A stretch of DNA of 64,000 nt from Gloeobacter morelensis MG652769. GTDB lineage: Bacteria; Cyanobacteriota; Cyanobacteriia; Gloeobacterales; Gloeobacteraceae. Each line of letters opens with the position of its first letter. Within the stretch, counting starts at the first letter, position 1. Position numbers and translations under genes: made by a program. The DNA lies in contig NZ_CP063845.1 of assembly GCF_021018745.1 (NCBI RefSeq), forward strand, positions 62,001-126,000, written 5' to 3'. Of this stretch, positions 53,846 through 62,794 are shown in pieces. The notes beneath the pieces are model-generated. The model did no database searches and had not been told where the DNA came from. It saw nothing but the letters and a program-made list of their open reading frames with translations.

Positions 53846-53875
53846 TTCCCTGTCCACACTGCGAGGGGTTAACGG

Positions 53876-56131
53876 ATGGGGAGTGCTCGTTGTATCAGCC
53901 GTTGCGCCGCTTTGGCGGTGCTGGGTGGGGCGACAATCGTTGGGGGAGGCTGTCAGCTACTTGCTGCACCGGCGAACCTAGAGAGCGCACCGGCACAGAT
54001 CGCGCGCAAGGTGGATCTGCAGGGGGCGGCGCAGACGCAGGCCAGGGGGTTGCTTGGGGGTGAACTGGCCCAGGTCGAACCGGCAAAGCCCGCCGAGCAA
54101 CCATCGCCGGCTGCGGCCCAGGATGAAGCCCCAAAGGATGCGGAGGATCTTGAGGAGGTGACGGTCTTCGGCAGCAGCACCTACCGGCGCACGCGCTCCT
54201 CGACCGCCACCAAGACTGACACGCCGATTCTCGATACGCCCCAATCGATCCAGGTGATTCCCCGGCAAGTCATCGAAGATCAAGGGTCTGTGCGCATGCG
54301 CGACGTGCTGCGCAACGTCAGCGGTCTCTATCTGAACAACAACTACAGCAATTACAGCGAATCGTTCAACATCCGCGGCTTTAACGCAAGCCAGTTCACC
54401 AATGCCTTTTCGACGAGCAAGTTCGACTCGTTCAACGCCGTCGACACCACGAACATCGAGCGCATCGAGGTGCTCAAGGGGCCGTCCTCGGTGCTCTTTG
54501 GCCAGGCCGAACCGGCGGGCGTGATCAACTACGTCACCAAAAGGCCCCTCCTGCAACCCTACGCCGCCGTCGGCTTCACCGCCGGCAGCTATGACTTCTA
54601 CCGCACGACGCTGGATCTGTCCGGGCCGCTCACCGCGGGCGGCACCCTGGCCTACCGCCTGACTACCGCCTACGAAGACGCCAATACTTTTCGTGGCACC
54701 CAGGGTCGGCGGGTGTTCTTCTCGCCGGTGCTGGAGTGGAAAGTCAGTCCCGACACGACGCTAAGCTTCGAGTTGATCCACAGCCGCGACAACCGTCCAT
54801 TTGAACTCGGCATTCCGGCGGTGGGCACCGGGGTGGCGCCGGTGCCGTACAACCGGCTCTTTGCCGATCCCAAGGGATTGCTGTTTAGCAATTCGAACCG
54901 GGCCATCGCGGTGCTGGAGCACCGGTTCGCGGAGAATCTGACCATGCGCAGCGCGGGGCGCTACGCCAGCTATATCGAAAACTCCTCAAGATTGATCTAT
55001 AGCGCAGGGCTGCTGGAAGACAACCGCTCGTTGCAGCTGGCGGTCGACCGGCAGGAGTATTACTTCGAATCTTTCGGCCTCCAAAACGACCTGATCTGGA
55101 AGGCAAAGACGGGCTCGGTCGACCACACGGTCCTGTTCGGCCTCGAACTGGGCAAGTCTCTCCAGGCGGGGTACGGAAGCTTTGGCCTGGCGAATGTCAT
55201 CGATATCTATCAGCCCCCTCCCTACGTGTTCGAGCCTGCCGTGGAATCGCTGCGTTCTCCTTTCGGTTTCAGGAACGCCATCAGCTTTTTCGGGGTGTAT
55301 CTGCAGGATCAGATCTCCTTTTCGGACGACTTCAAGCTGGTGCTGGGCGGTCGTTACGACACCGCCTCAGCGCCCAATACGGATCCGATAACGGGTGCGA
55401 TAACCCCTTCGGAAGGGCAGGCTTTCTCCCCCCGGGTCGGTCTCTTGTACAAACCCGCCGCCAACATCTCGCTGTTTGCCAACTTCAACCAGTCTTTTGC
55501 ACCTTCCACCGGCAGGAGTGCCGCAGGCACACCCTTTTTGCCCACCCGCGGCACCGGCTACGAAATCGGCGCCAAGGCCGATTTGCTGCAGGGCCGCCTG
55601 TTCGCCAACCTGGCGCTGTTCAAGATCGCCAAGACCAACGTCGTGACCATCGACCCGACCAACCCCCGCTTTTCGATCCAGGTGGGCGAGCAGGAGAGTC
55701 AGGGCATCGAGTTCGATATCACCGGCGAGATCCTGCCGGGCTGGAACGTGGTGGCCACTTACGCCTACACCGACGCGAAGATCTCCCGGGACAACACCTA
55801 CCCGGTGGGCAACCGCCTGCCCACCGCGCCGCTGCACGGCGGCAGTCTCTGGACGACCTACCGCATCGGGGAGGGGTCGCTGGAAGGCTGGGGAGCCGGA
55901 GCGGGGGTGTTTGCGGTGGGCGAAAGATTCGGGGATCTCGACAACAGCTTTTCGGTACCCGGTTACACGCGCGTCGATGCGGCGCTCTACTACCGGCTTG
56001 GCGCGCTCAACGCGGCCGTCAACTTCAAGAACCTGTTCAACGCCCAGTTCATCGAGTCGGCCGTCTCTCGAAACGGTATCACTCCGGGAGCGCCCTTCGT
56101 GGTGCAGGGTACCCTCGAAGTGCGCTTTTGA
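53876..56131 (+). CDS. TonB-dependent siderophore receptor (tandem copy 2)
   Basis: The protein has 751 aa, ATG with GAGGGG 8 nt upstream. The signal is CAALAVLGGATIVGGGC, whose terminal Cys context could even allow lipidation. The plug has TDTPILDTPQSIQVIPRQ, NIRGFNASQFTNAF and RIEVLKGPSSVLFGQAEPAG. The barrel ends VQGTLEVRF. The protein aligns with the receptor at 50603-52903 almost end to end, with most differences in the leader and extracellular loops. The two may recognise related siderophores. Confidence 0.93.
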   Translation: MGSARCISRCAALAVLGGATIVGGGCQLLAAPANLESAPAQIARKVDLQGAAQTQARGLLGGELAQVEPAKPAEQPSPAAAQDEAPKDAEDLEEVTVFGSSTYRRTRSSTATKTDTPILDTPQSIQVIPRQVIEDQGSVRMRDVLRNVSGLYLNNNYSNYSESFNIRGFNASQFTNAFSTSKFDSFNAVDTTNIERIEVLKGPSSVLFGQAEPAGVINYVTKRPLLQPYAAVGFTAGSYDFYRTTLDLSGPLTAGGTLAYRLTTAYEDANTFRGTQGRRVFFSPVLEWKVSPDTTLSFELIHSRDNRPFELGIPAVGTGVAPVPYNRLFADPKGLLFSNSNRAIAVLEHRFAENLTMRSAGRYASYIENSSRLIYSAGLLEDNRSLQLAVDRQEYYFESFGLQNDLIWKAKTGSVDHTVLFGLELGKSLQAGYGSFGLANVIDIYQPPPYVFEPAVESLRSPFGFRNAISFFGVYLQDQISFSDDFKLVLGGRYDTASAPNTDPITGAITPSEGQAFSPRVGLLYKPAANISLFANFNQSFAPSTGRSAAGTPFLPTRGTGYEIGAKADLLQGRLFANLALFKIAKTNVVTIDPTNPRFSIQVGEQESQGIEFDITGEILPGWNVVATYAYTDAKISRDNTYPVGNRLPTAPLHGGSLWTTYRIGEGSLEGWGAGAGVFAVGERFGDLDNSFSVPGYTRVDAALYYRLGALNAAVNFKNLFNAQFIESAVSRNGITPGAPFVVQGTLEVRF

Positions 56132-56146
56132 GGGCGCGCCACTCGC

Positions 56147-56998
56147 TCAGCCCGGCATCTGGCTGTCGAGCCAGCTTTGCAGATCGGCCGCGGAGCCGAA
56201 GTCCAGCAGCGCCTCGGCCAGGGCGTCGAGCCTTTCGTCCGGCAGCCTGCCGATGCGCTCGATCATCCCGGGTTCCAGAACACCGACGCGCCTGTCGAGT
56301 TGGCGAAGGACCAGGGACAACCGGGCCTCGCGTCCGGCCTCGCGTCTGGCTTGCGCCTTGAGTCCCTGCACGTAGGGAGTGTTCTCCAATTCATCAAGGG
56401 TGAACATCGCTCGGAGCGCCTCCGGACCGTAGCGCAGCTTGTACACAATGATAGTCTCGATCAACTCCAGCGCCCGCTGCCTCGCCTCCCCGGCAGGCAA
56501 CCGCTCCCGCGTGCGCTCCAATAACCGCCGTGCCCGGGCGGGGAAGGTGCGCTCCTGCTCGACCACCAACCGCACCAGCGACAGACCCAGCGGACTGTCC
56601 TCCTCGACAACCAGCTCGTCAAGGTAGACCCGCCCGAAGCGCACGTCCGCCGCCCAGCCGCTCAAGGTCGCAGGCACTTCGACATCCAGATGGCGGCCGG
56701 CAAAGATCAGCACCGCCCGCCAGTCGCCTTCCGGAGCGGACCCGCGCATGTACAGCAGCAGTTCGGTGCACAACCGCCAATAAATGTCCTTGTCTTTTTG
56801 AAACTGCACCTCGACGAAATAGTAAGGTTCTCTCGGCACGCTGGGAACGAAGACCCCGTCGATGCGCAGGGCGGTCTGTTTGACCTCGACCGCATCGAAA
56901 GAGTAGCTGCCCGGTGCGGGCGGTTGCAGGCCGATCAGCTGGAACAGCGTCTCGGGGAAAGCCTGGAAGAGCTTGTAGAAAAGGTGGTCGGTGCGCAC
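56147..56998 (-). CDS. DUF2887 (Rpn-like) PD-(D/E)XK family protein
   Basis: The protein has 283 aa from a GTG at 56998; the start RTDHLFYKLFQAFPETLF is conserved in this family. The nuclease-fold core is visible as TALRIDGVFVP and YYFVEVQFQKD. A helical C-terminal part follows (IIVYKLRYGPEALRAMF, LENTPYVQGLKAQARREAGREA). Such proteins occur in many copies in cyanobacteria and are related to transposase-like Rpn nucleases; activity is unproven. It is convergent with the second siderophore receptor (15-nt gap) and is the intact relative of the pseudogene at 45493-46047. Confidence 0.88.
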   Translation of the reverse strand: MRTDHLFYKLFQAFPETLFQLIGLQPPAPGSYSFDAVEVKQTALRIDGVFVPSVPREPYYFVEVQFQKDKDIYWRLCTELLLYMRGSAPEGDWRAVLIFAGRHLDVEVPATLSGWAADVRFGRVYLDELVVEEDSPLGLSLVRLVVEQERTFPARARRLLERTRERLPAGEARQRALELIETIIVYKLRYGPEALRAMFTLDELENTPYVQGLKAQARREAGREARLSLVLRQLDRRVGVLEPGMIERIGRLPDERLDALAEALLDFGSAADLQSWLDSQMPG

Positions 56999-57028
56999 GT
57001 ATCGTCCCTTTGCCGGTCATTCTTGCGC

Positions 57029-57346
57029 TCAGTTTGCCGGTGCAGCAGGCGGGTTGCCGCCGTTCCCTTCGCCGCCGAGCCGCCGGATAAGAAAGTCGTT
57101 CAGCGCTTGCTGGCGGCGATTTGAGGCGCGCAGTTCCTCGACGGCCTGATCGAGCCTGACAATGGCGTCGGTGACCACACCGACGAAGCGCTCGGTGATC
57201 CCGGCGAGCCGGTCGAGGTTCTGGCTGTTGGCCGCAGTCGCCTCTTGCAACTCACTGACGCGTTGGCTATTGGCCAAAGTGGCGGCCCGCAGCTCGGCAA
57301 TCAGCTCGCCGTGCTGGTCGAGGCGGCGCTCGATGCGATCTTCCAT
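57029..57346 (-). CDS. small coiled-coil hypothetical protein
   Basis: The protein has 105 aa, ATG preceded by GGAGAG. Residues 1-85 form a heptad-rich helix with paired SQRVSELQEATAANSQNLD-like units; the tail is Gly/Pro/Ala-rich. It resembles the small coiled-coil partners often found next to DUF2887 genes. It starts 30 nt before the DUF2887 start on the same strand. No function is known. Confidence 0.72.
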   Translation of the reverse strand: MEDRIERRLDQHGELIAELRAATLANSQRVSELQEATAANSQNLDRLAGITERFVGVVTDAIVRLDQAVEELRASNRRQQALNDFLIRRLGGEGNGGNPPAAPAN

Positions 57347-57462
57347 TCGGTACTCTCCCGCAAAGTTCCGGATGCATGAAAGCTACTGCAAAGCTCGGAA
57401 GATCGTCCAGCACCGGCGCCGCCGGAGGCGGCCGATGGATCGTGCGCGTCCGGCGGCGACTG

Positions 57463-58140
57463 TCAGGGCCGGATTTTGACGGAGAACTCGGTACCGCCTT
57501 TGAGGTTGAGCGTGGTCGAGCGATAGCCGTTGGCGGGGTCGCGCAGGAACTCCACGTAGGATCTAAGACCCGCTTTGAAGGTGCCGACGTTGTCGGCGAC
57601 GACGATGCCGCCTTTGCGAATCGCAGGATCGAGCAGTTTCAAGACGTCGAGGGCCAGGTGCACCCAGCCGTCCATCAACACCATGTCGATGGGCGGATTT
57701 AGATGTTGCAGTGTGAGGAGGGCGTCTCCCTCGCGGATTTCTACACTGCAGTCCAGACCCGCCTGCGCGATATGTTTGCGCGCCTGGAGCACCTTCTCAG
57801 GCACGATCTCGGTGCCGATCACCCGGCCGCCGCCGTTGTCCTGGACGGCGGCGGCCAGGTAAATGGTCGATATCCCGAACGATGTGCCAAATTCGACAAT
57901 CGTCCGAGCACCGATGGAGCGGGCCAGCAGGTACAGCCATTCGCCCTGATCCCGGTCGATGGGAATGTATTTGTCCTGGTAAAAATCCGTGTTGGCCCTG
58001 TCCCAGGCGATGCCGCCTCCCAAGAGCAACCCGGGCAATTTGGGCAGGTAGTGCAGCAGCAGCGCCGGAAATTGACGGTCGGCCTCGGCGTGGAGCCGGT
58101 CGAGCACCGCTTCGGCTTTTGGATGACCCAGAACGCCCAC
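57463..58140 (-). CDS. class I SAM-dependent O-methyltransferase
   Basis: From GTG 58140 (GAGG upstream) the protein has 225 aa; a GTG at 58146 is an alternative. The SAM fold shows TIVEFGTSFGISTIYLA (motif I), RVIGTEIVPEKVLQA, EIREGDALLTL and DMVLMDGW with the metal-binding Asp. This is the catechol O-methyltransferase-like Methyltransf_24 family. It begins within 10 nt of the AMIN-containing TonB receptor stop, so the two are cotranscribed. Modification of an imported catechol-type ligand is an attractive but unproven link. Confidence 0.85.
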   Translation of the reverse strand: MGVLGHPKAEAVLDRLHAEADRQFPALLLHYLPKLPGLLLGGGIAWDRANTDFYQDKYIPIDRDQGEWLYLLARSIGARTIVEFGTSFGISTIYLAAAVQDNGGGRVIGTEIVPEKVLQARKHIAQAGLDCSVEIREGDALLTLQHLNPPIDMVLMDGWVHLALDVLKLLDPAIRKGGIVVADNVGTFKAGLRSYVEFLRDPANGYRSTTLNLKGGTEFSVKIRP

Positions 58141-58147
58141 GGGCACC

Positions 58148-60679
58148 TCACAACTTGAATTTGAATTGGGCGCCGAAGGTTGCGGGGCTGCCGAGCGCAC
58201 CGAGAATCGAGCCGGAGGGACCGTCCGCCGCCAAGGTCGTATAGCGCGTGTCAAACAGGTTGTTGCCGTACAGATAGATCCCATAATCGCCGAACTCGTA
58301 GCCCAGGCGGGCGTTCACCAGCGCGTAGGGATCCTGGCGGAAGCGGTTGCCCTCGTCGAAGTACGTGCTGCCCCGGCCCACCAGTTCCGCCCGGGCAAAC
58401 ACACCGCCCCACCCGCGGTATTGCACAGCCACGTTGTAGGTCAGTGCCGGCGCGAAAGGCAGCCGTTTGCCGTTGAAGCTCTGCCCCGTCGCGCGCTCGG
58501 TGTAATCGGCAAACCAGGCATCGGCCAGCCCGAACCCGGCGGTAAGATCGAGCCCCTGGATCAATTTCGCCCGCACTTCCAATTCCCCGCCGGTGATCGC
58601 CACATCCGCGTTCGCCACGCCGCGGGGGAGGCCGAAGGCATCGAGCGGATTCACCTGATAGTTGCTCACCGGGTTGTGGAACAAGGCGAGGTTCACCCCC
58701 AATCGATCGTCGAACCAGGCGGATTTGAGGCCGATTTCGTAGTTCCAGGAAAATTCCGCCTCAAAAGCCGTGTTGTCGGTATTTTCGGGGCGGATATTGA
58801 CGCCGGGGGGTTTGTATCCCCGGGCGAGGCTACCGTAGATCATCGCATTGGCCGCGAAGCGGTATTCCGCTGTGAACCTCGGCAGAAGGGCATCGCCGTT
58901 TTTTTCGACGTTGCTGAAGGCGGTGAGGGCCGTAGCGGGGAGGCCGGGGATCGCGAAGACCTGCTCAGCAGCGCGCAGGAGGCTCCGATTGGTCTCGTAG
59001 CGCAAGCCCGCCGTCAGCGTCCAGGCGGGGCCCAGCTTGTAGCTCGCCTGGCCGAAGACGGCATAGGTCTGGGCCCCGGTATCGGCAGAACGCAGCAACG
59101 AAGCGCCCGCAATGCCCGCCTCACCGAAGACCAGCGGTGCCTGCGAATTGAAATTGAAGCCGTCCTTGGCGGTCTGGAACTCCCGCGATTCGTAGTAGGC
59201 GCCGAACAACCACTGGAAATCCTTGGCACTTTCGGGGGACTGCAACCGAATTTCCTGGCTCCAGACGGTGGAAGAAAACACATTGGTAAAAGTTGCCCCG
59301 TCGAGGGTGGAAAAGTCCGCGTCGGTGGCGGACTCCTGGCGGGAGAAGCGGCGGGCGGTGATCGAGCTGACGCGCAAATTTTCGTCGCGATAGAAGATCC
59401 GCAGCGCCTGGGTATTGGCGTTGAGCTGGTTGAAGCCGTCAAAATTTTGCTCAAGGCGAAACGGGTCGGGATTGATGCGGATGAGACCCGCGTAGCCGCG
59501 GTCGCGGTAGTCATCGACATTGGCAGTAAAACTCACCTCCCAATTAGGACCGGGCGTCCACAGCAGTTGCCCCCGGCCGCTCCCGCCCGCCACGCCCCCG
59601 AGGTTGGTGCCCAAAAACGTGTTGGAGAAAAAGCCGTCGCGCCGTCCGTAGTTGCCGGAAAGGCGTACAAAAAGTCGGTCTTCTGCGGCGGGGACGTTCA
59701 CGCTCGCGCGCAAGTCGAGGTTGTGGTTGCTGCCGTATCCTGCAAGACCCGTGAATGCATAGCGATTGGCGGGTTTGCGGGTGACGATGTTGACTACACC
59801 CGCCTGGGAACTGCGGCCGTAGAGCGTGTTTTGGGGACCGCGCAGCACCTCCACCCGCTCCAGATCGGTCAATTCCTGCGTGATGAAGCTGCCGAAGTCG
59901 TACGGGACGTCGTCGATGTAGAACGCTGCGCCGTCTTGGGAGGCAAAGTTGAAATTGGAAAGCCCGCGGATGCTGTAGAAGAAAAAGCTGCGCGTGCCGC
60001 CAGGATCGAAGATGGTGAAGTTGGGGGTATTCTGGGCGATGCCTCTCAATGACGTGATGTCAGCGTCCTCGATCTGCTGTCTGGGGAGGACCGTGAGACT
60101 GATAGGAACATCCTGGGGTTTTTGGGGGGTTTTTTGGGCGGTGACGACGACTTCTTCCTCCAGCCCGCTCAAAAGGCGCAGAAGCAGACCCCGTTCCGTC
60201 TGCGACAGCTCGGCAAGCGGAGACGGTCCTTGTATATCGACGGTGATCCGAACGCCGGTGGTGCCGGAGGGAGCGACGGTGACGGCGGTGATGCCCGGCG
60301 CGGGGTCGGCCCGGCGATAGAATGGCCCGTCCGGCAGCTGCAACCGGGCGTTGGGGACATCCACGACGATCAGGCGGTTGCCCTCCCCGGCTTTTTGGCC
60401 CCGCAGCGGTTGCTTGCCGTTGGTTTCCAGCAAAATCTCGATGCCCCCGTCCGTGGAAGTGAGCTGAACCCCGGTAATCTGTACCGCCGCGTCCGCTGCT
60501 GCCGGCGGAAAATCGATCGCGCTCTGTGCCAGCAAAGCGTCGGCATGGGTCAGCGGATGGGCAAGATCGCCCAGGCGCGCAATGGGCGTCGGCTCTGCCC
60601 CCGCCGCTCGGGCCAGCCAAAGCAACGCGCTTCCCGCCAACCCGACGGCGTACCGGTTCACAAAGCACAGACGCTGCAC
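58148..60679 (-). CDS. TonB-dependent receptor with N-terminal AMIN domain
   Basis: The protein has 843 aa, GTG start with GGAGG 7 nt upstream. A signal segment (YAVGLAGSALLWLARAAGA) is followed by an AMIN domain at about 62-165 (VQLTSTDGGIEILLETNGKQP, GNRLIVVDVPNA). Then come EEEVVVTAQK and a plug with DVPISLTVLPRQQIEDAD, YSIRGLSN and RVEVLRGPQNTLYGRSSQAG. The barrel ends FGAQFKFKL. The AMIN plus TonB-receptor layout is typical of cyanobacterial iron receptors. It is preceded by a 21-bp-period direct repeat and followed by a methyltransferase gene. Confidence 0.92.
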   Translation of the reverse strand: MQRLCFVNRYAVGLAGSALLWLARAAGAEPTPIARLGDLAHPLTHADALLAQSAIDFPPAAADAAVQITGVQLTSTDGGIEILLETNGKQPLRGQKAGEGNRLIVVDVPNARLQLPDGPFYRRADPAPGITAVTVAPSGTTGVRITVDIQGPSPLAELSQTERGLLLRLLSGLEEEVVVTAQKTPQKPQDVPISLTVLPRQQIEDADITSLRGIAQNTPNFTIFDPGGTRSFFFYSIRGLSNFNFASQDGAAFYIDDVPYDFGSFITQELTDLERVEVLRGPQNTLYGRSSQAGVVNIVTRKPANRYAFTGLAGYGSNHNLDLRASVNVPAAEDRLFVRLSGNYGRRDGFFSNTFLGTNLGGVAGGSGRGQLLWTPGPNWEVSFTANVDDYRDRGYAGLIRINPDPFRLEQNFDGFNQLNANTQALRIFYRDENLRVSSITARRFSRQESATDADFSTLDGATFTNVFSSTVWSQEIRLQSPESAKDFQWLFGAYYESREFQTAKDGFNFNSQAPLVFGEAGIAGASLLRSADTGAQTYAVFGQASYKLGPAWTLTAGLRYETNRSLLRAAEQVFAIPGLPATALTAFSNVEKNGDALLPRFTAEYRFAANAMIYGSLARGYKPPGVNIRPENTDNTAFEAEFSWNYEIGLKSAWFDDRLGVNLALFHNPVSNYQVNPLDAFGLPRGVANADVAITGGELEVRAKLIQGLDLTAGFGLADAWFADYTERATGQSFNGKRLPFAPALTYNVAVQYRGWGGVFARAELVGRGSTYFDEGNRFRQDPYALVNARLGYEFGDYGIYLYGNNLFDTRYTTLAADGPSGSILGALGSPATFGAQFKFKL

Positions 60680-60761
60680 GTGAGGCCCTCCGTGGTAGCC
60701 GACTGCTCAAGTAGCAACTCGCCTGTAGAGGACGATAGGGGCCTGCGGGCGGGCGCCGCTT

Positions 60762-60794
60762 GTTCGAAACGGATTATTTTTTGCTCCTGACGGA
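60762..60794 (-). promoter_or_regulatory. direct-repeat operator, probable AraC/PchR binding site
   Basis: On the minus strand TCCGTCAGGAGC (60794-60783) and TCCGTTTCGAAC (60773-60762) repeat with a 21-bp period. The TCCGT core is shared with the sites at 50494-50530 and 63823-63859. It lies about 83 nt upstream of the AMIN receptor start and just downstream of an AraC gene. Confidence 0.5.
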
Positions 60795-60826
60795 ACGGGG
60801 GTGGGGCGGTTTTTGCCCGCACCCGT

Positions 60827-61819
60827 TCACGGCAACTTGCGGTACGCTCCTGGGTTGACCCCGAAGCGGCGCTTGAAGGCGGCGTTGAACGCACTGAGGC
60901 TGGCGTAGCCGACCGACAGGGCAACCTCCGTCACGTTCAGCCGCCCTAAGAGGAGCAACTCCCGCGCCCTCTCCATCCGTTGCTGGTGCAAGCAGCCGAA
61001 GACCGTCGTCGCGAAGACCTGGCGAAATCCGCGCTTCAGTGTGCAATCGTTCAAGCCGACTTGCCTGGCCAGTTCCAGCAACGACGGCGGCTCGTCAAGC
61101 CGCAGCAGTAAGATCTCTTTGGCCAGGCAAATCCGTTCGATTTGCTCCGGGCGCAACGTGGGCGACGGCCCGCAGGGCGCAGGCGGTTCGAAGGCAAGTG
61201 CTACCAGTTCGATGGCTTTGCTTTCGAGGTACAGCCGCCGGGTCAATCCCCAGTAAGGGCAGTGCAAAATCTGGTGGATTGCGCCTTGCATGGCGATCGT
61301 CGTCTGTCGGGATTGGGCGAAGTAGCCCTCTCGATCGGGAAATTCGATGAGCCTCCTCAAATTCTTCGGCAGTTGCTCGAATTGCGCGCCGCTCAACTGA
61401 TAGATGGCCTCCGGCTCGATAAAAAGCTCCACAAAAGCCAACGGTTGCCGGGGTTGATAGGTCAGCACGCCCGGCAAGCCCCGAACAAATCCCAGGTTGA
61501 GCTGACCGGGGCAACCATCAAAAGGAGTGCGCAGCCCTGCGAGGCGGCCCTGGGTATGGCCCGCTGTGCAAAAACTCAAAGCCAGCGACGGCGTCGCGTG
61601 TGCCGCTAGTTCGCAGCTTACCGCTTCCGGATACACGTAGTGGTCGAGGGTCAACAACAGCCCGGGGCGCAGAGCTATCTGGCGGATCGTGCCTTCGCCG
61701 ATGGGGGGCGGCAGTTGCAGGACCGTTTCGCCATCCTCAAGGTGCACAGCCGCCCCGGTTTGCCGCTGGAGCTGCTCGAACAGCTCGTCGATGTCGCGGA
61801 CGCTAAAGTGCAGTTTCAC
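60827..61819 (-). CDS. AraC-family regulator, PchR type
   Basis: From GTG 61819 the protein has 330 aa. The N-terminal effector half has LSFCTAGHTQG and FVELFIEPEAIYQL. The C-terminal double HTH shows PSLLELARQVGLNDCTLKRGF and LSAFNAAFKRRFGVNPGAYR. The GTG overlaps the stop of the Crp-type gene (GTGA), so the two regulators are made together. It is followed by the AMIN-type receptor with a direct-repeat operator between, suggesting local control of iron uptake. Confidence 0.9.
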   Translation of the reverse strand: MKLHFSVRDIDELFEQLQRQTGAAVHLEDGETVLQLPPPIGEGTIRQIALRPGLLLTLDHYVYPEAVSCELAAHATPSLALSFCTAGHTQGRLAGLRTPFDGCPGQLNLGFVRGLPGVLTYQPRQPLAFVELFIEPEAIYQLSGAQFEQLPKNLRRLIEFPDREGYFAQSRQTTIAMQGAIHQILHCPYWGLTRRLYLESKAIELVALAFEPPAPCGPSPTLRPEQIERICLAKEILLLRLDEPPSLLELARQVGLNDCTLKRGFRQVFATTVFGCLHQQRMERARELLLLGRLNVTEVALSVGYASLSAFNAAFKRRFGVNPGAYRKLP

Positions 61820-62532
61820 GCCGGACCCACGGCGCGCTGGGCGTGGGTGTCGGCAGCAACCGCGAACAGGGCCGTCCTGTGGACCAGTTCGCGGCTGACG
61901 CACACGCGGCGATCCGCCCCCACGGTGATCAGCCCGGCTCGCTTGAGTTCTGTGAAACATTTGGTGACGGCGACCCGCTGGCAGCCGATGGCCACCGCGA
62001 GCTGCTCGTGGGTCAGCCGCCCCTGCAGGTGCACCCCTTCGGCGCTCTCCTGACCGCACTGGCGCACCAGCAGCACTAGCATCTCCTGGAGGCGGTCGAT
62101 CACCCGCCGCAAGCCCTTGATGGCGTTGAGCGCCTCCAACTGCAACAACAGCCGCACCGAACCTTGATTCAGTTCCCAGGCCAGTTGGGGCTGTCGGTGC
62201 ACCTCCTGCCAGGCCACGCGCGTCAGTTGCACATCCGTCAGGGCGTGGACCGCGCAGGCACCTCTTTCGGGCACGAGCATCGCGCCGATTGGCATGCGCG
62301 GTCCGACCAGCGCCACGAGGGTCTCGCTGCCGGACCATTGCGCCGTCCGCACCCAGACAAGCCCCCGCTGCACCAGCCAGAGCGAATCCCAGGCAAGCGG
62401 GATGGCCTGACCGGCTTTGTAGCAGGCGGTGACGGGCGGTCCGTTGGCCCAACCCACTGCGCGAAAGGCTCCGGTATCGGGCGCCACACCAGGGCCCTCG
62501 ACATCTTGAAGCGGGATTGCGTGTTCGCTCAT
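61816..62532 (-). CDS. Crp/Fnr-family transcriptional regulator
   Basis: The protein has 238 aa from the ATG at 62532. A cupin-like effector domain (IPLAWDSLWLVQRGLVWV, MPIGAML) is followed by a long dimer helix and a Crp-type HTH with LTHEQLAVAIGCQRVAVTKC and LKRAGLITV. It lacks the FNR Cys cluster, so it is nearer the NtcA/CRP type; the effector is unknown. Translation is coupled to the AraC gene. The promoter overlaps a perfect palindrome (see 62572-62600). Confidence 0.85.
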   Translation of the reverse strand: MSEHAIPLQDVEGPGVAPDTGAFRAVGWANGPPVTACYKAGQAIPLAWDSLWLVQRGLVWVRTAQWSGSETLVALVGPRMPIGAMLVPERGACAVHALTDVQLTRVAWQEVHRQPQLAWELNQGSVRLLLQLEALNAIKGLRRVIDRLQEMLVLLVRQCGQESAEGVHLQGRLTHEQLAVAIGCQRVAVTKCFTELKRAGLITVGADRRVCVSRELVHRTALFAVAADTHAQRAVGPA

Positions 62533-62571
62533 AAGCCTGAAACCCACGATGACTAAACCCAAGTGCCTAGC

Positions 62572-62600
62572 AGCGTAATTCTCTTGAGAACTGATGTCAA
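62572..62600 (-). promoter_or_regulatory. promoter with palindromic operator for the Crp-AraC pair
   Basis: On the minus strand TTGACA (62600-62595), a 17-nt spacer and TACGCT (62577-62572). The spacer contains the perfect palindrome TTCTC-N2-GAGAA (62579-62590), well placed for a repressor that blocks RNA polymerase. Confidence 0.5.
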
Positions 62601-62700
62601 TTATTTGCCAGGTGCTGGTCTGTCCAGGCGAGACTCCCAAGGTGGCGCAAGTCGGTCAAAAAGCTTGCCACTGAGGTAGAAGAGAGTCAACTTTGACCGC

Positions 62701-62729
62701 TTGACAGAACGAGGGTCTTAAACCTTAAT
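62701..62729 (+). promoter_or_regulatory. candidate promoter of the rightmost AraC gene
   Basis: TTGACA (62701-62706), a 17-nt spacer and CTTAAT (62724-62729) lie about 65 nt upstream of the GTG at 62795. A separate TACAAT at 62747-62752 lacks a -35. Confidence 0.4.
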
Positions 62730-62794
62730 GAAAGTCTATTCAACAGTACAATGGCAGGTTTTGGTCAGCGGCTGCAGCGATTCGGGGGTTTGCG

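Noticed and set aside
58166..60052. 628-codon open frame on the plus strand opposite the AMIN-TonB receptor
   Set aside because: Composition is that of an antisense shadow, while the opposite strand encodes recognisable plug and barrel motifs.
60783..60826. G+C-rich near-hairpin downstream of the AraC gene
   Set aside because: On the minus strand it is followed by an A-run, not a T-run, so it is not a terminator for that gene; part of it is better read as the direct-repeat operator.
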